Positions 55,643 through 64,000 of a DNA stretch of 64,000 nt are shown one piece after another. The position numbers and the translations under genes were made by a program. Each line of letters starts with the position of its first letter. Within the stretch, counting starts at the first letter, position 1. Below the pieces are notes generated by a model. It was not told the origin of the DNA, did no database searches, and saw only the letters and a program-made list of their open reading frames with translations. The stretch is from Ascarosepion bandense (taxonomy: Eukaryota; Mollusca; Cephalopoda; Sepiida; Sepiidae): NCBI GenBank assembly GCA_037127315.1, contig JBBBDQ010000914.1, positions 754,501 through 818,500 on the forward strand, read 5' to 3'.

Positions 55643-56252
55643 ATAGAGTGTTCTATGAAGTCAGATTAAAGTTAGCAGTAAATAAAACGGTGTTATTGGT
55701 AAAACTGTATTTATTCTACTTTTGAAACATGTTATTTGAGTTATGGTAATTATGCGTGAAAAAGAATATTGCCCAAAAGTCCGCCAAGGGTTGTGCGGCA
55801 CACCTTCATTCGATGGTCAATGTTTTGATGACGTCTTTGCCTAGTTGCTCCTTGATCTCACCAATATGTTCTTCAGTTGTTGAATCGTCGTTGGTTTGTT
55901 AACTTGTTGGCATAGACCTTACTTTCTTGATAATCCCAAAGGAAGAAATCTAAAGGCGTTAAATCGCATGATCGTGCTTGCCAATTGATATCACTTTTTC
56001 CAGAGATAATGCGACCTGGGAATTTCTGTTTGAACGTCCCTTTTCGTAATAGGCATCGATAATTTTAACCCGTTATTTTCTTGTTTATATTTCCATGGTT
56101 GAAAACTTCCAAATACTGAAGTTGTTAAATCTTAAATTAATTGAAAGAAATTATTAGGCGCTTAAAATTAATTCACATTTAAAACGGTCCAAATTGTTGG
56201 AACGTTTTAAATGTGTTTATTGTTACACTATATTTAATTAGAACACCCTATA
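55643..56252 (-). mobile_element. Tc1/mariner-superfamily element, deletion derivative
   Basis: Terminal repeats TAGAGTGTTCTATGAAG (left) and, on the opposite strand at the right, TAGGGTGTTCTAATTAAA are adjacent to TA. The minus strand encodes RSCDLTPLDFFLWDYQESKV, YANKLTNQRRFNN, then in a shifted frame EIKEQLGKDVIKTLTIE-like text and VCRTTLGGLLGNILFHA. These are the C-terminal part of an IS630/Tc1/mariner-type DDE transposase that carries the third catalytic acid in the DLTPLDFF motif. A short upstream piece reads RFPGRIISGKSDINWQ-like. The N-terminal half is missing, so it is non-autonomous. Confidence 0.65.
56174..56215. repeat. 13-bp perfect stem-loop near transposon end
   Basis: CACATTTAAAACG (56174-56186) and CGTTTTAAATGTG (56203-56215) are exact complements; inner TCCAA and TTGGA extend the stem. 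It lies inside the right end of the element at 55643-56252. Confidence 0.75.
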
Positions 56253-59200
56253 CTTTTCAATTGGCCCCATATTTCGGTATCGTACATTGTCTTTCATTTC
56301 CCAAATACGTTTCTTACAATATTTATTTATTGATACATAATTTCTTGTTTCAGAAATTAGTTTGATTATCATCCTCACTAAGATTATATGCTAATCCAAT
56401 TTTCTCTGTTTTTAGGCTTTATTCAGATACAATAATTTCCCGATAATCTTTGATACATCGTTAGTATTCTTGTACGCCAAAGCCTTTCCCAAGGCAATTA
56501 TACATTTAAAACCAATCATTCAGTTAAGAATGCTAGTATTCATACGTAGCTTTCTCCAAACTAATTTCCTTATCATTTAATGCGAATAATAAAAACGAAC
56601 TACAAAATCGACTCGAATGAAAAAATAAGAAAAACGTATATCGATATTAGTCGTGTATGGAAAGACTAATAAAAACGGGAGACAATGAACTTGTAACCTA
56701 ACGGAGCTGATAAATATTACGTGATCTAAGAAGCAGTCAATAGATTAGAAAGTAGGCTAACAGAAGACGCCTCTGGGTATAATGACAAATAAAAATCAGG
56801 TGTAATGTGTAGGAGGACAGTGGTGACTTCGATTTTGAAATGTAATGGAATACGATTTTTTCAACTAGTACATGTGAATTGTTTTAGCTGAATCTGTGAA
56901 AGATAATACCTTTGCAACAGATATGTTGTCAATGCACCTTATAACACGTCATATTGTCGTTGGGGTGCCCAGTGTACTGCAGCCATAGTAGTAAGGAAAA
57001 AAGAACCTAACCTAGTCCATCACTTGTCAAGTTGATTTTGAATTCATTGACTCTTAAACTGATTGCTATATATTGATTAATACATATTGCTTAATAAGCA
57101 GTAGTAAATTACCCATATCTAAGGGCAGAAAATATGAGATTCTACCTTTCTTAAAGGTATAAGTAAGAAATGAAAGTAAACAGCCTCGTTGTGAATCTGA
57201 ACTATTTTCCCTACGTCCATTTATTCACTCTATATTGCTTTTCTATACTCCGATTCCATTTAAAAAGATTTGCTTTGCCTGCTCCATGGCTAAATTAGTT
57301 GCATATCCTCCTGTAGGAAACAGCGGCTGATGAGCAAAACTATCAGGTTGCATTTATAATGTTTTTCAAAGCCGATATATATTTCAGATGTACTGTGACA
57401 GAATACGCTTCCTCTTCATTTCATACCTCACATCAAGGAAAACTAACGCACCAAACAGTTGACCTGGAGTCTAATCCAGTCATAGAATGCTGATGTAAAA
57501 ACTGTAGAGACCTTTAAGTTGCAATTGTCTGCAAAAAATGTAATATACCAAGCAACTGTAAGATCATCAGATTACGACGAAAAATATACATAAGAGTAAC
57601 TGAATGACCCTGAAACAGGAACTACGCACACAACGCATATCTTACAAATAGTAAATAATCGTTCATCATAATAAGTTTTAAACATATATGGAAAATTTAA
57701 AACAAAGCTAATTACACCAAAATTATCATGCAAAATAACGAAAACAGTATCAGCTTAAGACAATCAATTCTAAACGTGTAAAATTGTTAAATAAACAATC
57801 AGAACTTATCTGAAATTGAAGACACAAAAACATTTTAATTAAAAATAAAAAGCTAAAACCTAATACCTTGTAAAATATTATTATAATAAATGCAAACATA
57901 TGAACTACATACAACGAGAAAATGCGGCATAACTTAAACAAAGCCAATACCTTGTACTAAACAATTAAGATAACCAACCCAACCTCAATAAATAATGAAA
58001 TAAACAAAGATTTGCATAAACAAAAAAATTAAGTAAATAACAAAACAAATTAACAAACTATAAATGTATGCATAAACACAAAGAAATCGAATAGTAATAA
58101 TCAACAAGGAACAATAAAATATTCATTAATAAATAATGAGTAAATATTTAACAAACGGGACGTAAAATAACTACAACTAGCCATATCCGGATTCACAATT
58201 ATACCTACAAAATAGCATCTAGAATAATTTGCAATATAACCTGCCCAGTAACTGTTAGGATACTACAATCTGCCTTATTGCCATAATGCACCGTTGAACA
58301 GCGTTTATAAATTGTCGACCAAAAACAAAACACACATGGCATGAAGATAGCATTCAAGCAGAAAACAGGCTGTAGCCACTAAGTGTTGACAGCAGTGTCA
58401 ATTTTTACGTTTACATACAATCTGTCTCTGATATTAAGTATTTTTACATATAAATATAGCATATCTTAAAACTATATTTTTATCAATTATATGTGTGTAT
58501 GTGTATATTTGTGCGTGTATGTATATTATCTGTATGTGTGTATGTGTGAGTATGTAAGAGGCTTAATTATAGTGTGAACAAAACTAATGATTCGCTTGCA
58601 GGAAGGCCAAAATTGTGTAAAGTAGTGATGTAAAAAGAGAAATATCCTTAATTAATTTTGACTGCATTGTGAAAGCGGAAACTTAAAATATTCTGAGAAG
58701 CGATGCCAGATATTTTTTGTGTTTTGATCGGACTTCTCACTGCTAAATGACACTTTCGAATCGAGACAAAGGAACAACTAATTAAAACGAATAATTAAAA
58801 CTTCATTTCTTTGTATTAATTTAATCCTGCCATGTTATCTGGTGCCTGGCAGTCCTACCCGCTTTTGCTTTCACTGTCGATAGAGGCCGCGAGAAAGATT
58901 TTATAATCATACCTTTTACACGTCCAAGGAATTTATTTAATCGAACTTTCAATATTTTTATCGACAGCAAAGTTATTACTTAGCAAAAATAAATCAAATA
59001 AATGAAGATGCTAATGGATAAATTTGTTACAGGATCTGAATTAAAATAGATTGTTCAGGCAAGAGACAATCTCGTCATGATGGCAATTAAAATTGATGGC
59101 AGAAAGAAAAGATAATGGTATTAATTAGAGTAGCACAGTCAAGTGAGTCATGTGCACTTTCCGCAGAAGGGTAGCGAAACGTACCCATAACTGCCTTAGC

Positions 59201-59320
59201 TTTTAATCCACGCCTCTTCCTACCGTTCATTATGAGAAGAGCAATGGAATAATATACAATATTTACTCCTTCGATTCCCCTTGAAATTCCGAAGAAGGAA
59301 TTGCAATGTAATTCATCCTG
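56253..59320. other. Long spacer without recognised genes
   Basis: About 3 kb, mostly AT-rich (57600-58150 extremely A-rich on the plus strand). No ORF with motifs, RNA gene or internal repeat was recognised. TATG/TGTG-rich text near 58490-58555 is a degenerate dinucleotide repeat. Confidence 0.5.
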
Positions 59321-59327
59321 CCATTAT

Positions 59328-59985
59328 ATCTCGACTTCAGTCACTTTCTCGCCGACATGACGTGGCTTCCCTCTGTCTTTTCAACAAATATTTTTATGGC
59401 AACTGTTCTGACGCCAGGAGTTTACGTGTTATGGTGCAGTGGATATAGGCTCGGAACGAGAAATTCGGGAGCCGAATTCGATGTCCAGTTAAATTACTTG
59501 TAGAAATTTACGCGCAAATAAACTTCGGAAATGTATTAATTCGTTTCTTCTCCCTCCACTTATGGGTTAAATGACAAAACAGGTCGGGTTCTATAGCCAT
59601 GGTTGGCAACCAGTCTACGCAGAAAGTAATGGCAACCTACTGCGTGAAAATATTCTATTCAGTCAGTCCTGTCTCAATAGAGATATGATTACCCAAACAT
59701 GTATCCCGCGTGACACTTCATTGACTGACTAAACTGGCATCTATATCCAACGCTTTTACCGTTGAAATAGTTAAATGTAACAGTTTTTTCTCGCACTTCC
59801 TGCACGTGGAATTCCCTCCCGTTTATTTTTCCTGGTAGCTATACTCTCCAAATATTTAAATGCAACGTCAATTACCATTTTCTTTCTTTTTGAATCCTAT
59901 TCATTTTTATCCTTTCCTCAATATCTACTGTACCCAGTCTATTCTTTTACTGTAACCTATTGCACACTAGTGACAATACCGTCTT
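59328..59985 (+). pseudogene. LINE J tail relic, copy 2, split by SINE A
   Basis: Left of the SINE, SRLQSLSRRHDVASLCLFNK and YFYGNCSD match the J tail. Right of the SINE (from about 59736), LASISNAFTVEIVKCN, FFSRTSCTWNSLP and YTLQIFKCNVNYHFLSF continue it, followed by the 3' end near GGGGTGAAATGATCAAATAAA. About 50 bases of LINE sequence seem to be missing at the SINE position. Inactive. Confidence 0.65.
59425..59735 (+). repeat. SINE A, copy 3, nested in LINE J
   Basis: A box TGGTGCAGTGGATA (about 59434-59447), B box region GCCGAATTCGATGTCC, then the body GGGTTCTATAGCCATGG, TTGGCAACCAGTCTACGCAG, AAGTAATGGCAACCTACTGC and TTCAGTCAGTCCTGTC, and the tail TTGACTGACTAAAC. No clean target-site duplication is visible. 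Confidence 0.75.
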
Positions 59986-60279
59986 GCTTGGGGTGAAATG
60001 ATCAAATAAATTTAAAAAAATCTACCTGTTACAATTTTATTGGGGATTCACTGACTATTAACTTCAATACCTATAATACTGAAGCAGTAGCATTTTATAA
60101 TTCTCAAGCGGACGCAGAACACTTGCCTATGAAGATGAATGACTCTATTTTCTACGCCTTTCGGGACTGAAGTTTACCTGAGATCTCAAATGAAACTCTT
60201 ATATACAATAGTCACTAAAGATACTGTAAAATTGTCGGTCTTGTACCGCTCCAATAAATATCTGACAACTACTTCTATG

Positions 60280-60640
60280 TTGATGATAAACAACATCTTG
60301 CAACGAGGCCTGTGATCAGAAGATTTTGAAGAAGCGTGAAAAACACGTTTTATTCGTTGTTATTCCCTGGTCCACCCTGGTCAACCAAACTCCCAGAATC
60401 CTGGATACGACAATAAACTGCAGGCAGCAAGTCCTCTGATCGAGAGATTAAAAGTTTTGAAGAGCGTGGAACTACCTCTTAATTGCTGTTGTTCTCAGGT
60501 TCATCCTGTCAATCAACCTCCCAGAATCCTATATACGACAATGAACTAGATCAGACAGCAGATAATCTGATTGGGAGATTGGAGGTTTTGAAAAGCGTGG
60601 AACCACTTCTTAACTGTTAAATTCAGGGCCACCCAGACGC
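60280..60640. repeat. 131-bp tandem repeat, about 2.7 units
   Basis: The word TTTTGAAGA(A)GCGTG or TTTTGAAAAGCGTGG starts at 60324, 60455 and 60586, giving a period of 131 bases twice. Between these, CTCCCAGAATCCTGGATACGA and CTCCCAGAATCCTATATACGA, GACAATAAACT and GACAATGAACT, and TCTGATCGAGAGATT and TCTGATTGGGAGATT align at the same offset. Unit divergence is moderate. No long open frame runs through it. Confidence 0.85.
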
Positions 60641-61540
60641 GAGTTGGTAGCACTTGTTAGGGTTCTAACTAAAATCATTATGAAGTTATAGCTGTGGTCA
60701 AATCATTATGAAGGTATAAAATTACATGTTAATAGGAAAAAACAGCAATAGAGCTTAAATATTAGAAACAAAATTTCCACCAATAGTTTTAAAAAATATC
60801 AAACCACATAAGAAAATTAAATTTTGGCACTAAATGTCTCATAGGGTGTTTATATATCGTTAAAAAACAATCAAACAATCTTCTATTATCTATCTTCATA
60901 AAAACAAGAGTACACAAATAAATTACCGCTGGCATATCTGGGTTGGAGCCATACATTCCTCAAATTTCGGTGTTGGTATTGTTAAAAATCGCGGACATTT
61001 AAGTAATTACTTCTCACCATACAACACATTCATCTTAGATGAATCTCTTCAGTAATATATGGCTATTTCTATGGTAATTGCTCTGATAAGCCACATTCCT
61101 TAATTCAATCAGCTCATATCTTCACAGCCAGGATCTGACATACCACATACTTCTGAACAATCCAGCATCATAAATCTGTATCTTTTCAGCAAGAAACCTC
61201 TACTCGGTCAATTACTTCATAAGAATTGTTTTTTGTGAAAGAGACTTCCGAGATGTTCTCCTGATTACTGCAATATTAACGTCTTAATGTCTACAATTAA
61301 CCGTTAGTTAAAAAAGTAAAACAATGTTTTCAAAATTGGTTGATCTGACTAACTCAGCGAAACTGTTAACTGAATAATTTGCTCTTTTGTTTATTTTTTG
61401 AAGAGTGGGTACGCCTTCTTTTTCTAAAGAATTACACAATTTCCTGCCAACGAATCAGAACCATTCATCTTTAATGCTTCACTATTCCCTAGCTGAATTT
61501 ACAGAGATTGTCTTGTTTTATCCTGCGATTATGTAAGATG
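60641..61540. other. Spacer without recognised genes
   Basis: AT-rich; nothing supported. Confidence 0.5.
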
Positions 61541-61541
61541 A

Positions 61542-61542
61542 A

Positions 61543-61608
<66 letters not shown>
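61542..61608. repeat. (CA)n(TA)n microsatellite
   Basis: A CA run then a TA run. Confidence 0.97.
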
Positions 61609-61610
<2 letters not shown>

Positions 61611-63110
61611 TCGATGGTTTTCCCACTAACACTGTATGTTATTGAGCGAGAAGAATAACCGTTCTTTACGTAGGACGGAATTATTTATCACATAGTAATT
61701 AAATGTTATCTGCGAATCCAGGTGAATACATGAGTTAATGAAATGGGAAATATTGAACGTTATTTGATATAATAATTAATCCTTACGTTTGGCGGCTAAA
61801 ATAAAAAAGGAAAATGGATATTAAACAGATAATACCTAAATATGTTCACAAAATCATGTTTTTTGTTTGTTGTTTGTTCATAATCGTTTCACGCCAAGTA
61901 AGGCAGTACCGTCACTGGGACGCAGGTCGTCAAAGTGAGAAAGAAAGAAAAAGAAAAAGAAGGAATAAGTTACAATATATCTCAAGAGAAAGATGAGAAT
62001 CAAGGAGACAGATTATGGTAATTGAAGTGGCTCTTTAAATTTTGAAGATTGTCCTTATCAGGTAAGGAAGTTTATAAAGGAAGTTCTACAGGCGGGAAGT
62101 GCGGAAAAGAAACTGATGAGTGGAACTGGCAGTTACATTTGACTATTTTAACTGTAAAAATGTTGGGACCTATTTTCCAATCTAGTATCACGAGTAAATT
62201 CATGCCGTCACGGTACCAGAAAAAGAAGCACGTCAGAGCAGATGCAGTGAAAATTGTTGTAGAAAAGAAAACCCCATCCGTCGGCGAAAAGTGATTGAAG
62301 TCGAGGTGCTATATCGGTGTCAATTAATTTTTTTATTTTTTTATTGCGATACAGATACGGGAAAGAAAATACTTCACTGTTTGAAGAAATCGAATGATCA
62401 TACAGAATTACTACTTGATATTTTCGAAACAAGCACCGTGTATTGTCATTCACGTGACTGGAAGAAAAGCAAGTGAGGCTTTCAAAAACATCGGCCTACT
62501 GTATTCTGAACTAGAGGCGGTAATCTTACACGAATTAGCATCAATGTGGACACACGTCTCTTGCCAAGAGACAGGAAATTTGCACAAGAAACAGAAAATA
62601 ATTATATTTATTGCGGATAAAGGTTAACAATGATTATTGTTTGACAAAACAAGTAATGCCATTTACAAAGCTCAGATAAGCTTGGCAAGAGGCCACAAAA
62701 ATGCAGTAATCAGGGCCGAAATCACTACGCAGTATTAAGGTTCATCTAAGGTCAGTAAACATTAATTCCACTCTGAAACGCCTACATATTTTGTTGATGG
62801 TGAGATGTCTGTTTTTCACTTTTTCTGCTTACTGTATATGTAGTCGTGCTCTATACAGTTAATGCGACACACGAGTGTACTCATACTGTCAAAAATGATA
62901 GCAAAATATTTATCATGATAGAGAGGATATATATATTCTTCCCTATCGACGACATAATTATTGCAAAAAATGAAATTATAAGGCACTGTTAAAGAAAGAA
63001 CACGCAGTAAGTGCTTTCATAACTGGTAGTAAAGTTTGATAACTGGTAGTAATGCGAATGAACTAAGTAACCTCGCGATCTTCTCTGTCTCTATGAGCGT
63101 GAAAAGAAGG
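61609..63110. other. Spacer with short uninformative frames
   Basis: Overlapping 60-81-codon frames between 61814 and 62627 have balanced composition but no motif, splice-site pattern or repeat partner that I recognise. If any part of the window outside the elements is coding, 62050-62630 is one candidate. Confidence 0.35.
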
Positions 63111-63111
<1 letters not shown>

Positions 63112-63144
<33 letters not shown>

Positions 63145-63180
63145 GCGCACACACACGCACACACACACACATATATATAT
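63112..63180. repeat. (CA)n with GC-rich core, then (TA)n
   Basis: CA units with CACGCGCGCAC and CGCAC interruptions, then TA units. The minus-strand Cys/Val-rich ORF through it is an artefact. Confidence 0.96.
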
Positions 63181-63239
63181 TTTTCTAAACATATACTGTT
63201 AAAAATAAGAGACAATAAATGTCTATTGTGTTTAATCAT

Positions 63240-64000
63240 GCTACAGGCCCTTGATGAGTCTGACGACGCTCGCGTGGTTGCTCTGGACATCTCCAAGGTT
63301 TTTGACAAGGTTTGGCACTCTGGCATCCTATGCAAACCACGAGGTTACGGTATTATCGGTCGCCTGTTTGACCTATCCAATCTTTTTTAAATTACCGCAA
63401 AATGAAGGTCATTTTGAATGGCCGTGCATCTTCATCCTACAGCACGAATGCTGGTGTTCCACACGGCTCTATCCTGGGCCCGACGCTCTTCTTTATTTTC
63501 ATCAACGACTTCCCAGATGAGATCAAGTCCCAAGTAGGCATCTACGCAGATTACACTACAATATACTCCCGCACCAGTAAGAAAACTGTCGTGGCGGACA
63601 GACATAATCTCGCTGCTGACCTTGAACGGGATCTACACTCTGTGGTGAACTTGGGCAAGAAGTGGCTTGTCAACTTCAATTCGCCTAAGACCAAGCTGTT
63701 GTCTGTCAACCATTACAGGCAACCTAGCCTGCCTCCCATAAGCATGGACCAAGCGATTCTCCCGGAGAGCAATACATTACGCCTCCTCGGACTTACCCTG
63801 TCCTCAGACCTCAAATGGAACCATTATATTGAATCCATAGCAAAATCTACTGCTAAGAAGGTTGGGTCACTATGTCGATCCAGGATGTTTTTTCCGCCTG
63901 AATTCAACCTGCATATATACAAGTCAACCATCCATCCGTGCATGGAGTACTGCTGCCATTTATGGTCAGGCGCCCCTGCCGTTCTCCTCAGTGTTCTTGA
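63240..64000 (+). pseudogene. LINE J (jockey/CR1-type) reverse transcriptase, runs off window
   Basis: GC-richer than all surroundings. The plus strand reads LQALDESDDARVVALDISKV, FDKVWHSGIL (RT palm with the first Asp region) up to a stop at about 63389. After a frameshift in a T run (63384-63390) it continues NYRKMKVILNGRASS, GVPHGSILGPTLFFIFINDF, IYADYTTIYS, NLGKKWLVNFNSPKTKLLS, LRLLGLTLSSDLKWNHYIE, YKSTIHPCMEYCCHLWSGAP. The usual YADD box is YADY here (codons at 63543-63554), so the second catalytic Asp is lost. The N-terminal endonuclease is not present; the left edge lies just after the microsatellite at 63112-63180. Inactive but the youngest J copy in the window. Confidence 0.8.

Noticed and set aside
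62049..62627. Chain of short plus-strand ORFs as exons of a gene
   Set aside because: No shared frame, no motif and no clear donor/acceptor pairs; cannot be supported from sequence alone.

Overview
The window looks like non-genic (intergenic or deep intronic) DNA from a large, repeat-rich metazoan genome. A cephalopod mollusc, probably octopus-like, is my best guess. It is AT-rich and crowded with (TA)n, (CA)n, (TTA)n and other microsatellites. It holds decayed pieces of many eukaryotic transposon classes. I see no operons, no ribosome binding sites, no CRISPR array and no convincing multi-exon host gene. The organism call is inference from repeat character and recalled similarity, not from a database match.

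Region 1 (1-16.7 kb) is dominated by a non-LTR retrotransposon that I assign to the R4/Dong group: one ORF, reverse transcriptase with YMDD, a CCHC knuckle and a restriction-like endonuclease. One copy (335-3805, minus) keeps a 1110-codon open reading frame. Three 5'-truncated copies (6708-7284, 7303-9726, 15995-16630) and an older relative (6360-6640) lie in the same orientation. The four better preserved copies are bounded on both sides by (TTA)n, which fits insertion into TAA-repeat microsatellites. Between them are a mariner deletion derivative (10995-11820), a foldback element and an unnamed repeat present in both orientations.

Region 2 (16.7-31.4 kb) holds palindromic triplet arrays, a second mariner relic, and three foldback elements bounded by (TA)n (20.5-21.5 and 25.36-26.4 kb). 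It also has tRNA-derived SINE pieces, a small terminal-inverted-repeat element (29.14-29.6 kb), Helitron-like sequence ending in CTAG (29.8-30.55 kb), and long CA/TA/TG arrays including one near-perfect palindrome (31.21-31.33 kb).

Region 3 (31.4-45.9 kb) has a Penelope-like coding relic, a third mariner relic, one fragment of a jockey/CR1-type LINE ('J'), and six fragments of another LINE, all from its C-terminal region (four of them antisense within 38.4-42.5 kb). It also has two 5S rRNA-derived sequences, one a full 120-bp pseudogene abutting a tRNA-derived SINE head.

Region 4 (45.9-64 kb) has two J-LINE tails with nested SINE A copies, Tc1 and mariner-like DDE relics, another SINE family with a clear tRNA-like head, a 131-bp tandem repeat (60.28-60.64 kb), and a better preserved but frameshifted J-LINE reverse transcriptase running off the right end.

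The features form no pathway. The window is a record of successive insertions, many of them in or next to microsatellites.
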